This document shows positions 44,588 through 53,636 of a stretch of DNA of 64,000 nucleotides, in pieces (the first letter of the stretch is position 1; every line of letters starts with the position of its first letter). The notes under the pieces were generated by a model. It saw nothing but the letters and a program-made list of their open reading frames with translations, was not told the DNA's origin and searched no databases. The position numbers and the translations under genes are program-made. The stretch is from WTFY01 sp965214675 (GTDB lineage Bacteria > Pseudomonadota > Gammaproteobacteria > UBA4575). The stretch covers positions 1,736,001-1,800,000 of the forward strand of contig OZ243969.1 of assembly GCA_965214675.1 (NCBI GenBank), in the 5' to 3' direction.

Positions 44588-47314
44588 ATGTCTGACTCCG
44601 ACCAATCCCCTGTTATTCTGGTTGATGGCTCGTCCTATCTGTATCGCGCCTTTCATGTGCCGGAACTGCAGTCTCTGATCACATCATCCGGGCAACCCAC
44701 CGGAGCTGTATACGGTGTTGTAAACATGATCAAGAGACTACTGGGCAAGGAGCAGCCCACCCACATCGCGGTGGTGTTCGATGCCAAGGGCAAAACTTTT
44801 CGACATGAGTTATACACCGAGTACAAGGCCAACCGACCACCGATGCCGGATGAGCTTCGCACGCAGATAGACCCCCTGCATTCTGTGATCCGTGCACTGG
44901 GGCTCGTATTGCTCTCTGAGCCCAACGTTGAAGCGGATGATGTAATTGGAACATTAGCCTCACAGGCAGTGCAGCAAGGTCGTGAGGTTCTGATTTCGAC
45001 CGGCGACAAGGATATGGCGCAACTGGTAAACGAGCACGTCACGTTGGTCAACACCATGACAAATACGAAAATGGATACTTCTGGGGTGATGAAAAAATTT
45101 GGTGTCACACCACACCGGATTATCGACTATCTTGCATTAACGGGGGACAAGTCTGACAACATACCCGGGGTGCCAGGTGTTGGCCCAAAAACAGCAGCCA
45201 AATGGCTGAATGAATACGGCTCACTGGAAGAAATTGTATCTCATGCAGATTCCATTACCGGGAAGATTGGTGAGAAGCTGCGTGCTCATATTGCACAACT
45301 ACCCCTTTCACATGATCTCGCATCGATACGCTGTACGTTGGATTTGCCGGTTGGTATTGATGATTTGCGAGTCCAGTCACCGGACATTGGACAGTTAAAA
45401 ACGTTATATACCGAGCTTGAATTCAAGTCCTGGATGAGTTCGCTGGCTACCCATGAAAGTGACCCGATGCCGGTTGCCCCTGAAGAGGCGACCGCAGACA
45501 CTGCCAGTTATGAACTCATACTGAACGAGGAAGACCTGGACCGCTGGCTGGCAAGGGTGCAAAACGCGGATCTGGTAGCCATGCATGCAGAAACAGATTG
45601 TCCGGACTACATGCGAGCCGAGGTTGTCGGCTTGTCTCTTTCAGTGAGTCCCGGTGAAGCGGCCTATATCCCTTTCGCGCATCATTATCCGGATGTGCCC
45701 GAACAACTGGACCGCAATACTACACTGAAAAGGCTTGAACCCATTCTAAATTCAACCCCACCCAAAGTTATTGGTCATAATCTCAAGCACGATCGCAGCG
45801 TGTTGTTAAATCATGGAATTCATCTTGAAGGGATTCGGCATGACATCATGCTGCAGTCTTACGTAAGTAATTCAGTGGCCAGTCGTCATGACTTGAATTC
45901 ATTGTGCAAGAGGTACCTGGATTATACGAACGTGGATATCACGGATATTATCGGAAAGGGAGCCAAACGAATCGCGTTTGACCAGGTAGCGCTTGATGAT
46001 GCTACGGATTTTGTTTCAGGAAGTGCAGACATGGCACTGCGGTTGCACAAGGTGTTCTGGTCTGAGCTGCAACAACCACAGAAATCCAAGCTAAAGAGCC
46101 TGTATGAGGCAGTGGAACTCCCAATGCTGAAGGTCCTTTCGAACATGGAACGCCAAGGGGTGCTGGTTGATTACCGGCAGTTGACGAAGCAGAGCCAGCA
46201 GCTTGATGAAAGGATCCAAGAGATTGAAGCACAGGCGTTTGAGCTTGCCGGGGAAGAGTTTAACCTGGGCTCTCCAAAGCAAATCCAGGAAATCTTGTTC
46301 GAAAGACAGGGCTTGCCTGTGCGACGTAAAACCCCTACCGGTCAGCCCTCGACAGCAGAGGACGTGTTGCAGGAACTCGCACGGGATTTCCCCTTGCCCA
46401 AGCTTTTGTTGGAGCATCGCGCGCTCAGTAAACTGAAATCAACCTATACCGACAAGCTTCCCGGTCTGATCAACACGGTTACAGGACGCATTCACACTTC
46501 CTATCGCCAAGCCGTTGCAGCTACGGGTCGCCTGTCTTCTTCGGACCCCAATTTGCAAAACATTCCGATCCGTACGGAAGAGGGGCGGCGAATTCGACAG
46601 GCCTTCGTGGCACCGGAATCGCATACCATACTGGCAGCCGACTACTCGCAAATTGAACTGCGTATCATGGCACACCTGTCGCAAGATGAGCGATTGTGTG
46701 ACGCCTTTTCAAAAGGCGAAGACATTCATCGTGCAACGGCTGCTGAGGTATTTGCATGCAGCCTTGAAGCTGTAGGTTCTGAACAAAGGCGCGCAGCCAA
46801 AGCGATCAACTTTGGCTTGATTTATGGCATGTCGGCATTTGGTCTGGCAGCACAACTTGGGATTTCCCGTTCTGAAGCCCAGCAGTACGTGAGCCTCTAC
46901 TTTGACCGTTACCCGGGGGTGAAGAAGTACATGGGGGATATACGCGAACAAGCACGCACACAGGGCTATGTGGAGACACTTTTTGGTCGGCGGCTCTATC
47001 TACCCGACATCAATCATAAAAATGTCAAACTACGCCAGTACGCAGAACGCACGGCAATTAATGCACCAATGCAGGGAACGGCTGCTGACATCATCAAGCG
47101 CGCCATGATTCAGATTGATGCATGGCTTGAGCAGGAGCATCCGGGATGCAAGATGATCATGCAGGTCCATGATGAACTTGTTTTTGAGGTCCACAGGGAA
47201 TACATGGATGTCGTCTGTGAGTCAGTAAAACGGAAAATGTCAGCTGCGGCCGAACTTTCCGTACCCCTGGTCGTGGACGCAGCGTATGGCAATAACTGGG
47301 ATGAAGCTCATTAA
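44588..47314 (+). CDS. polA: DNA polymerase I, with degenerate proofreading site
   Basis: Removes RNA primers and fills gaps. The 908 residues have a 5'-nuclease domain (1 to about 290), a 3'-5' exonuclease domain (about 305-500) and the polymerase domain. Polymerase motifs are intact: DYSQIELRIMAHLS, the O-helix KAINFGLIYGMSAFG, and VHDELVFEV. In the exonuclease domain, two of the four metal ligands are replaced compared with E. coli: Asp355 by His333, and Asp501 by Ser479, in a segment reading FVSGSAD in place of YAAEDAD. Glu335 and Asp402 remain. Loss of proofreading is therefore predicted. The 5'-nuclease and polymerase activities should be normal. Confidence 0.96.
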   Translation: MSDSDQSPVILVDGSSYLYRAFHVPELQSLITSSGQPTGAVYGVVNMIKRLLGKEQPTHIAVVFDAKGKTFRHELYTEYKANRPPMPDELRTQIDPLHSVIRALGLVLLSEPNVEADDVIGTLASQAVQQGREVLISTGDKDMAQLVNEHVTLVNTMTNTKMDTSGVMKKFGVTPHRIIDYLALTGDKSDNIPGVPGVGPKTAAKWLNEYGSLEEIVSHADSITGKIGEKLRAHIAQLPLSHDLASIRCTLDLPVGIDDLRVQSPDIGQLKTLYTELEFKSWMSSLATHESDPMPVAPEEATADTASYELILNEEDLDRWLARVQNADLVAMHAETDCPDYMRAEVVGLSLSVSPGEAAYIPFAHHYPDVPEQLDRNTTLKRLEPILNSTPPKVIGHNLKHDRSVLLNHGIHLEGIRHDIMLQSYVSNSVASRHDLNSLCKRYLDYTNVDITDIIGKGAKRIAFDQVALDDATDFVSGSADMALRLHKVFWSELQQPQKSKLKSLYEAVELPMLKVLSNMERQGVLVDYRQLTKQSQQLDERIQEIEAQAFELAGEEFNLGSPKQIQEILFERQGLPVRRKTPTGQPSTAEDVLQELARDFPLPKLLLEHRALSKLKSTYTDKLPGLINTVTGRIHTSYRQAVAATGRLSSSDPNLQNIPIRTEEGRRIRQAFVAPESHTILAADYSQIELRIMAHLSQDERLCDAFSKGEDIHRATAAEVFACSLEAVGSEQRRAAKAINFGLIYGMSAFGLAAQLGISRSEAQQYVSLYFDRYPGVKKYMGDIREQARTQGYVETLFGRRLYLPDINHKNVKLRQYAERTAINAPMQGTAADIIKRAMIQIDAWLEQEHPGCKMIMQVHDELVFEVHREYMDVVCESVKRKMSAAAELSVPLVVDAAYGNNWDEAH

Positions 47315-47341
47315 CAGAACGTTTTGTTTGGCAAAGAACGG

Positions 47342-47407
47342 CAGGTGTGGTGTGCTGAAGGTTACCTGGACCGACATCAGCATCCTCCGCGTCACTACCC
47401 ACACCTG
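47342..47407 (+). repeat. Inverted repeat downstream of polA
   Basis: A 9-base perfect inverted repeat (CAGGTGTGG at 47342-47350, CCACACCTG at 47399-47407) encloses 48 bases, 28 bases after the polA stop. No T run follows, so it is not an obvious terminator. The rest of the 232-base gap to 47547 shows nothing else. Confidence 0.35.
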
Positions 47408-47546
47408 ACGCATCCACTGTTCCTGTAAAGCAGGTCACCACCGACCCTGGGTATCGCAGGCCGAATTGCGACAGCCGTAGTATTGTTTATTTGGTGCAGC
47501 GAGCCTGCTCTACCGGACTCTGTAACGAACACCTCCTTTGACTGGC

Positions 47547-48821
47547 TTATTCAAAAACCGCCTCGGGATTGTCCAGGCTGTCAGACCCTTCGAACTCGAT
47601 CGAGGCCAGCTGCAGGGTAGCCGCAGCCTGTTCGATCGCACGTGTCTGCGTGGTCAAGGCATCAATGGCAGCCTGAACCCTGGCATTACCCGCGTCATTG
47701 CCCGTACCGATCATCTGGTCATAGGCTTCTCCGCCTTTCGCCGAATTCACAAGCTTTTCCATTGCGGCCATGGTGGCATCCAGCTGATCACGCAAGTCCC
47801 GGTCGACCGTGAGTGATGTTGTGGCGACAAGAGCAGAGAGACTTGGCCCCTCTACCATTGAACCATCGATACGGTGATACCTGCCTAGATAGATGTTACG
47901 GATGCCCATAGCATCATAGTAGTGGGAGTGATGGGTGTTGTCGCTGAAGCAGTCATGCTCCTCTTCAGGATCATGCAACAGCAGTCCAAGCTGCATCCTC
48001 TCGCCAGCCAGTTCTCCATAGGAAAGACTGCCCATGCCGGTCACGATGGTTGACAGACCGGTCTTAACGCTGCCGCCGATCAAGCCTTCACGCGCTTTAC
48101 CACCAGGGGCCCACTGAGCAACCATCCAAGTCAGGTCATCCACCAGCAGATCCGTCGCTGCTTTCAGGTAGGCTGCCCGTCGCTCACAGTTTTTCCAGGA
48201 GCAATTGTCCGGGTCAAAGTCAGTGGCAGGACGATTGCCACTGCCCGGACCTATGCCGTTGAGATCTTGGCCCCAGAGCAGAAATTCTATGGCATGGTAT
48301 CCCGTTGCAACATTGGCTTCGACGCCACCGAGTTCGTGCAGCGTGTTAGCCAGCAGGTCCTTGGTGATGTGCGCTGTGTTAATGGTTTTGCCGGAGAAGG
48401 TGAAACTTGAACTTGCAATGACATTGGCCCTGTAGGCCGGATTTTCCTCTGACTCCGCACCATAGCTTGCAGCGACATAGTCAATCAGACCCTCATCGAG
48501 GGGCCAGGCATTTACCCTGCCTTCCCAGTCATCAACAATTGCATTGCCGAACCGGAAGACTTCGCTCTGCATATAGGGAACCCGGGAAGCCAACCAGGCT
48601 GTTCGCGCATGGCGCATATTTTCCACGGTCGGCGCCGCGATCAACTCGTCGACGGCATTCTGCAAGATGCGTGCTGTGACCAGCGAATCCTCATACACTG
48701 CGTGTGCCAAATCGGTGTAGTGTTTGACAACCTCGCCTGCTTGCGGCACTGCAAAAGCAGGTGCGGTCATGAATGACAGCGCCGCTATGACCAAGCAGGT
48801 CTTTCTTATAAGTTTGTTCAT
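47547..48821 (-). CDS. Imelysin-family iron-associated protein
   Basis: A 424-residue periplasmic protein of the imelysin (IrpA/EfeO-like) family, usually made under iron limitation. A signal peptide MNKLIRKTCLVIAALSFMTA-PAFA is followed by the mature chain. The hallmark GYHAIEFLLWGQD contains the GxHxxE pattern of the family. The open frame reaches further upstream, but the signal peptide sets the ATG at 48821. It follows the LbtU-like porin on the same strand by 28 bases and most likely shares its Fur-type promoter. Confidence 0.88.
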   Translation of the reverse strand: MNKLIRKTCLVIAALSFMTAPAFAVPQAGEVVKHYTDLAHAVYEDSLVTARILQNAVDELIAAPTVENMRHARTAWLASRVPYMQSEVFRFGNAIVDDWEGRVNAWPLDEGLIDYVAASYGAESEENPAYRANVIASSSFTFSGKTINTAHITKDLLANTLHELGGVEANVATGYHAIEFLLWGQDLNGIGPGSGNRPATDFDPDNCSWKNCERRAAYLKAATDLLVDDLTWMVAQWAPGGKAREGLIGGSVKTGLSTIVTGMGSLSYGELAGERMQLGLLLHDPEEEHDCFSDNTHHSHYYDAMGIRNIYLGRYHRIDGSMVEGPSLSALVATTSLTVDRDLRDQLDATMAAMEKLVNSAKGGEAYDQMIGTGNDAGNARVQAAIDALTTQTRAIEQAAATLQLASIEFEGSDSLDNPEAVFE

Positions 48822-48849
48822 GATTGGTTTACTCTCTATTTGTGGTTGC

Positions 48850-50013
48850 TTAGAATTCTGTTGCGATCTGGAAGGTGACGATATCGGCGTCACCACCTGA
48901 ATAGTCATTTGTATCAGGGTCTCCGTAATCCTCGTCGAATGCCCCTTCTACGGCCAGCGCAATTCCTTCCATCATTTCAACCGACAGACCGACCAGGAAG
49001 CGCTCTTCAGGCAATTCAAGTGCAGCGGCTTCATCGGTCTCCTGGTATCCAACGGCAAATGTTGCGGGCATGCCCGCCAGTTCAAAATCAAGTGCGGCTT
49101 CAACCATGTAGCTGCTCGGTTCGGCACCTTCTCCATCAAACTCCATCTCGCCCATCTCGAAATCTTCGGTTGCTCCGAGGTACTCGGTGAGAAGCGACAG
49201 GTTTCCAAGTCGCAGCTGTGCACTTGCAGACCAGCCGCCGACCTGGCTGTCATATACACCCTCATCACCGAGATTATCTATAACGAGTTCCTGCAAACTG
49301 TCGGAGTCTCCTATGTCGCTGATGTACGAGAGATTCAGACCAAACTGCGTGCCTTCTTTTTCAATCGAATAGCCGACAGCAGCACCAAAGCTGTCAATCT
49401 CGGATTCCCCATCTTCATCAAGATCGCCATTGAAGGCATAAAGCGCACCGTGCATACCTCCGGATTCAAAACCGAATTGCAGTGCAGATTCCCTTGTTTC
49501 CCCAAGTTCAAGGGTCATGGAGTCCGATATGAAGTTGCTTTCAAATACACCAAATGGAACAAAGAATTGGCCTGCCGTAATTGCCCAGGGGCCTGGTGTA
49601 AACGTCATCGTCGCGACATCTACCTCTAAAGACGTGTCATCTTCCTCATACAAAAGAACAACTTCCGCACTTGCCATGTCGGTAAGTTCGGCAGCGATCC
49701 CAAGCTCCACCGTTGCCACTGCAACATCCGATTCCTCGTCGGCCCTACTGGGATCCAAATGGCTGGCTTCTACTTCAACAAGGCCACCAACTTTGACGGA
49801 GTTGAACCAGCCATCCCCCTGTTTGGACAGCGTTGCAAGCTGGCGGTCCTTTTCGACGATGACCTTGTCCTGAGCGGCCACACGCTCTTCCAAATACTGT
49901 ATACGGCGTTCCATGTTGGCGAGCCGTTCCTCAATTGATTCTTTGGCCAGGATTGGCGCATGCCAGACCAGTACTACTGCTCCGGCGAAATATAGGGCCC
50001 ACAATTTATTCAT
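48850..50013 (-). CDS. LbtU-like outer-membrane porin
   Basis: A 387-residue outer-membrane beta-barrel protein of the LbtU type (a Legionella siderophore-uptake porin family). A signal peptide (about 1-23) is followed by a heptad-like coiled coil (IEERLANMERRIQYLEERV) that would reach into the periplasm, then a glycine- and aromatic-rich barrel with the landmark GQFFVPFGVFESNFISD and LELGETRESA. The barrel is very acidic. It may move an iron chelate across the outer membrane; no TonB box is seen. It is first in a two-gene transcript with imelysin, behind a Fur-box-like site. Confidence 0.85.
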   Translation of the reverse strand: MNKLWALYFAGAVVLVWHAPILAKESIEERLANMERRIQYLEERVAAQDKVIVEKDRQLATLSKQGDGWFNSVKVGGLVEVEASHLDPSRADEESDVAVATVELGIAAELTDMASAEVVLLYEEDDTSLEVDVATMTFTPGPWAITAGQFFVPFGVFESNFISDSMTLELGETRESALQFGFESGGMHGALYAFNGDLDEDGESEIDSFGAAVGYSIEKEGTQFGLNLSYISDIGDSDSLQELVIDNLGDEGVYDSQVGGWSASAQLRLGNLSLLTEYLGATEDFEMGEMEFDGEGAEPSSYMVEAALDFELAGMPATFAVGYQETDEAAALELPEERFLVGLSVEMMEGIALAVEGAFDEDYGDPDTNDYSGGDADIVTFQIATEF

Positions 50014-50033
50014 AACTATACCTATCTAGTAAT

Positions 50034-50052
50034 AATGCGTATTATTATCATT
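50034..50052. promoter_or_regulatory. Fur box-like operator in the divergent iron cluster
   Basis: The 19-base site AATGCGTATTATTATCATT resembles the Fur consensus. One half-site (ATTATCA) is perfect, the other matches 4 of 7. It overlaps the predicted -10 element of the LbtU-like porin and lies 114 bases before the divergent di-haem oxidoreductase gene, so it could govern both. Confidence 0.7.
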
Positions 50053-50071
50053 CTTATTAGCATGATGTAAA
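50044..50071 (-). promoter_or_regulatory. Candidate sigma-70 promoter of the porin-imelysin transcript
   Basis: On the minus strand TTTACA (50066-50071) and GATAAT (50044-50049) are 16 bases apart, each with 5 of 6 consensus bases. Its -10 element lies inside the Fur-box-like site, which would let Fur block polymerase directly. Confidence 0.6.
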
Positions 50072-50165
50072 CAACTTTTTTTTTATTCCAAAGAATTATG
50101 ATGGATGGGAATGTCAGCCTTGACTCGTTCACCATGCAACGCGTGGCCACTGGTAACGTATAGAG

Positions 50166-51671
50166 ATGTTATTTCATAAAAATTCAAGGTCCTTGATCCT
50201 TCGAGCGGGGATATGCTTATGGGCTGTTTCGACGCTGTCTCTAGCAGCGCAAGATGCGGAACGCCAGCGGGTTTTGGCAGTGATGCAACCCACCGAAAAT
50301 TTTTCTCTGGCAGAAGCCTATGAACTTCGCCCGGGGGGTGCAGCCACGGTATTCAAAAGAGTGAATCGCGATGCTTTCTCGCACCCATCAGCCAACATGC
50401 CCTTTGAACGCCAACTCGACTTCAGGGTGGGTAATGGAATTTTCAGGAAAATATGGGTTTCATCACCAAGCTCAACCACATCTTCGGATGGCTTGGGCCC
50501 TCTCTTTAATGCGCGTTCTTGTCAACGCTGTCACTTGAAAGACGGGCGGGGACGTCCACCGGTTGCAGGTGAAAAATCAGGCTTGATGCTTCTGAAATTA
50601 TCTATTACACCGCAGACCGAAGAGGATCGCTTGGCCCTTTTACAACACCGCATCAGCACTATTCCGGAGCCAACCTACGGAAGCCAGCTACAAAATTTCT
50701 CAGTCCAGGGTGTGCATAGTGAGGGTGAGCTCCTGATTCAATACGAGGAGGTGCCTGTTCGGCTTGCAGATGGAGAAATCATCAGTCTGCGTAATCCGGT
50801 GTATCAAATTACAGATCTTCACTATGGTGAACTACATCCCGATGCGATGATTTCACCCCGTGTGCCTCCCCCCGTGATCGGGATGGGCCTGCTGGAGGCA
50901 ATCCTGGATGCAGATATCCTTCGCCATGCCGACCCGGATGACCTGGATGGGGATGGGATATCCGGGCGGGCAAGGCAGGTGTGGAGTGATGAGCACAAGA
51001 AAGTGATGCTCGGCCGATTTGGCTGGAAGGCTGGACAGCCCACCCTTGAGCAGCAGGCAGCGGATGCATTTCTGAACGATATTGGAGTATCCACCTCCCT
51101 CTATCCGATACCACATGGAGATTGCACCGCTGCACAGAAGGACTGCTTGGCAGGTCCGCATGGAGACACCCCTGCCAGCAATGGCATCGAAGCCGTTACA
51201 AAAATGTTTGACCGCCTGGTTTTCTATATCCGAAATCTGGGGGTCCCTGCCCGGCGCAAGGTCGATGACCCTACGGTGCTAAAGGGCAAGCGCTTGTTCT
51301 ATGAAGCACAATGTGCTGCGTGCCACGTGCCAAAATTCGTGACTCGGCGTGACTCGATAGGGGAAGAGCAGTCCTTCCAGCTGATATGGCCCTACACGGA
51401 CCTCTTGTTGCATGATATGGGTGAGGGGCTTACAGACAAGCGACCCGAAGGTAATGCCACTGGGCAGGAATGGCGAACGCCACCACTTTGGGGAATCGGG
51501 CTTACAGAGATGGTCAGTGGACATACCCAATTTTTGCATGATGGGCGTGCGCGCAATCTTCTGGAAGCCATACTCTGGCATGGTGGTGAGGCGGAGGCCT
51601 CAAAGCAGCGAGTGACCAGGATGGTACGAGAAGATCGCGATGCACTTCTAGCATTCTTGCGTTCTCTATGA
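50166..51671 (+). CDS. Di-haem c-type cytochrome oxidoreductase (DHOR family)
   Basis: A periplasmic c-type cytochrome of 501 residues with a signal peptide (about 1-28). It has two haem-binding sites, CQRCH at residues 119-123 and CAACH at 383-387, and the calcium-type loop DPDDLDGDGISGR between them. This is the DHOR (DUF1111, also called thiol oxidoreductase) family, which is often found beside imelysin. It is divergent from the porin across 152 bases holding the Fur-like site. The actual electron donor and substrate are unknown. No clear ribosome-binding site is seen before this ATG. Confidence 0.87.
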   Translation: MLFHKNSRSLILRAGICLWAVSTLSLAAQDAERQRVLAVMQPTENFSLAEAYELRPGGAATVFKRVNRDAFSHPSANMPFERQLDFRVGNGIFRKIWVSSPSSTTSSDGLGPLFNARSCQRCHLKDGRGRPPVAGEKSGLMLLKLSITPQTEEDRLALLQHRISTIPEPTYGSQLQNFSVQGVHSEGELLIQYEEVPVRLADGEIISLRNPVYQITDLHYGELHPDAMISPRVPPPVIGMGLLEAILDADILRHADPDDLDGDGISGRARQVWSDEHKKVMLGRFGWKAGQPTLEQQAADAFLNDIGVSTSLYPIPHGDCTAAQKDCLAGPHGDTPASNGIEAVTKMFDRLVFYIRNLGVPARRKVDDPTVLKGKRLFYEAQCAACHVPKFVTRRDSIGEEQSFQLIWPYTDLLLHDMGEGLTDKRPEGNATGQEWRTPPLWGIGLTEMVSGHTQFLHDGRARNLLEAILWHGGEAEASKQRVTRMVREDRDALLAFLRSL

Positions 51672-51857
51672 TCCACGAGTGAAGGCTGATGAGAAATTCA
51701 TGCAGGTTGTCTTACTTTTGGCCATGGTGGCTCCTGCATGAAGTCTTTATGCGAAGGCACAGAAGGAGCGAGATGGGCGTTATACCTCTTTTGGCTAGGG
51801 GGAGGTCGGGACCCTACTCACATTGAGCCGTGAACTTTCATGAATTTATGGTCTCTA

Positions 51858-51980
51858 AGCCATAGTGCTAGTGCTACAGCACAACCCGCTTCCCTCCCTA
51901 AGCGGGCATTTTCGACTTGGAAATTCCAACCAAGTCACGATTAGCCCCGGTTATTCAATTTGACCGGGGCGCCTTTTTTA
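51858..51980 (+). ncRNA. Candidate small RNA at the Spot 42 position
   Basis: A 120-base stretch with four stem-loops and no open frame: stem GTGCT/AGCAC at 51865-51882; CCCGCTT/AAGCGGG at 51885-51906 with the loop ccctccct, which is complementary to a Shine-Dalgarno sequence; GACTTGG/CCAAGTC at 51914-51936; and the terminator at 51944. Upstream, TTGAGC (51823-51828) and TATGGT (51847-51852) are 18 bases apart, giving a start near 51858. It has the same orientation as polA and faces engB, the arrangement of spf between polA and yihA in E. coli. The 5' end is a guess. Confidence 0.5.
51944..51977 (+). terminator. Intrinsic terminator before engB
   Basis: The 8-bp stem gccccggt (51944-51951) / accggggc (51963-51970) has an 11-base loop and is followed by gcc and six T. 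It ends one base before the engB stop codon region, so it serves plus-strand transcripts, the candidate sRNA or readthrough from the oxidoreductase gene. Confidence 0.8.
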
Positions 51981-52598
51981 GTCCTGTTCCGCTCTATGCA
52001 AAGCTTGATGGATCCATGCCGAAATTTTTTCCTGAACCTGCACAATGCCGACCCGTTTTGTGGCTGAAAATATCTGTGTCCCTGCATCGAATCCACGCTG
52101 CTCCAGTTCGGAAGTGACTCGGGTTAGCGACTTGGTCATAGTATTTCTGTTGACCTTATCAACCTTTGTCAACAGAACATAAAGAGATCGCCCGTAATGC
52201 TTGCTCCAGTGGACCATGGTCCAGTCAATATCAGTCAATGGATGGCGAATATCCATCAGTAAGACCAGACCACACAATGCATGGCGATGGACCAGATAGG
52301 ACTCTGTCAGTCTTTGCCATTGGCGCTGTTTGGGAGCGGGTGCCTTGGCATAACCATAACCGGGCAGATCCACAAGTCGGATGTCACCATCCAGTTTGAA
52401 GAAATTGATCAACTGTGTGCGCCCGGGTGTCTTACTGGTGCGTGCCAGATTGTTTTGTTGACAGATCGCATTGAGCGCACTTGATTTCCCGGCATTGGAG
52501 CGGCCGCAAAATGCAATTTCTGCCCCCCTATCTTGAGGAAAATCTTGTAAGGTGCTGGCACTTTTCAAAAACCGCACTTGTTGCAAAGGCAGACTCAT
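51978..52598 (-). CDS. engB: Ribosome biogenesis GTPase EngB (YihA)
   Basis: GTPase needed for large-subunit assembly. The G1 motif is GRSNAGKSS, G3 is DLPGYG, G4 is TKVDK, and the family start LPLQQVRFLKSASTLQDFP is present. The ATG at 52598 gives 206 residues; an upstream ATG at 52652 would add 18 non-conserved residues. In E. coli it faces polA across spf; here an iron cluster also sits between polA and engB. Confidence 0.95.
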   Translation of the reverse strand: MSLPLQQVRFLKSASTLQDFPQDRGAEIAFCGRSNAGKSSALNAICQQNNLARTSKTPGRTQLINFFKLDGDIRLVDLPGYGYAKAPAPKQRQWQRLTESYLVHRHALCGLVLLMDIRHPLTDIDWTMVHWSKHYGRSLYVLLTKVDKVNRNTMTKSLTRVTSELEQRGFDAGTQIFSATKRVGIVQVQEKISAWIHQALHRAEQD

Positions 52599-52929
52599 AG
52601 ACACGCAATCACTGGTTTTTTTGGGAACATTGTATATAAAAACATTTCGCAACCTTGGCCATTTGCAGTTAACCCTGTTTACAGTATGGCAATAATGGGG
52701 ACTTTAAGTGAACCAATTCAGACTGTAACCGCTGCTTTAATTTGCTGCACGCCGCTTTCTCGGATGAACAGTCACCCCCAGTGAATACATCGCAATTGTT
52801 GTGCTGGATACTTTGCGACCATGCCTGCTTTTGTGGTATACATCGCCCTCTTGGTCGGCTCGTTTCTAACCCGAGGCCAACCGCTAGCAACACTACACAA
52901 CACCAAGATTTATATACGGGATTGGATGC
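52599..52929. other. Divergent gap between engB and cytochrome c4
   Basis: This 331-base gap contains no plausible gene. I see a promoter-like element for cytochrome c4 at 52813-52842 and an AT-rich stretch near 52630 that may hold the engB promoter. Nothing else is recognised. Confidence 0.6.
52813..52842 (+). promoter_or_regulatory. Candidate promoter of the cytochrome c4 gene
   Basis: TTGCGA (52813-52818) and TATACA (52837-52842) are 18 bases apart, and TG precedes the -10 at the extended -10 position. This leaves a leader of about 80 bases before the cytochrome c4 ATG. Confidence 0.4.
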
Positions 52930-53556
52930 ATGAAGAATCTGTGCATGTTGGTTATTTGCCTAATATTTGCAACTTGCGTTAGCGCTGCGGGAAACCCAGA
53001 AGCCGGACAGAAGAAAGCAGCAGCCTGTGCTGCCTGTCATGGTCCGGATGGAAACAGTGCCAACCCCGCGTGGCCAAAACTGGCAGGTCAGGGACAAAAG
53101 TACCTGGTTGAACAGATGTTGCTATTTAAAAACAGGGTGCGCGTAAATGCCTTGATGAATCTCCAGGTAGAAAACCTGTCAGCGCAAGACATTCAGGACA
53201 TTGCAGCCTACTTTTCTAATCAAGTCACGACTCCGGGAACCGCTGATGCGGACAAGGAGCACCAAGGCGAAAAATTGTACAAGATCGGGGAGAGAATTTA
53301 TCGTGGCGGTAATGCCGCGACCGGGGTGCCGGCCTGCATGTCTTGCCATGGACCCAATGGCTATGGCAATGCCCCGGCAAAATTCCCGCGTCTTGCAGGC
53401 CAGCATGCATTTTACACTGTTACACAACTTCGAGCATATAAGAGTGGTGCCCGGCTCCATCCCGAAGACCATTTGAATGCTATGCCAAGACTTGTCAGCT
53501 ACATGACCGAGGTCGAGATTGATGCGGTGGCAGAATATATTGCGGGCCTGCACTAG
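52930..53556 (+). CDS. Cytochrome c4, di-haem
   Basis: Periplasmic di-haem cytochrome of 208 residues, with a signal peptide (1-20) and two class I domains. The haem sites are CAACH (33-37) and CMSCH (136-140); axial methionines are in NALMNLQ and NAMPRLV. It carries electrons from the bc1 complex to a terminal oxidase. Position between engB and dsbA is the usual one, and the two periplasmic proteins may be expressed together, 80 bases apart. Confidence 0.95.
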   Translation: MKNLCMLVICLIFATCVSAAGNPEAGQKKAAACAACHGPDGNSANPAWPKLAGQGQKYLVEQMLLFKNRVRVNALMNLQVENLSAQDIQDIAAYFSNQVTTPGTADADKEHQGEKLYKIGERIYRGGNAATGVPACMSCHGPNGYGNAPAKFPRLAGQHAFYTVTQLRAYKSGARLHPEDHLNAMPRLVSYMTEVEIDAVAEYIAGLH

Positions 53557-53636
53557 AACCAGTGCCATCTCGATTTCTTGATGGATTTCACTCCCTGCTC
53601 TCGTTAGGAACACTTTTTGACAGATCTCATGCACGC

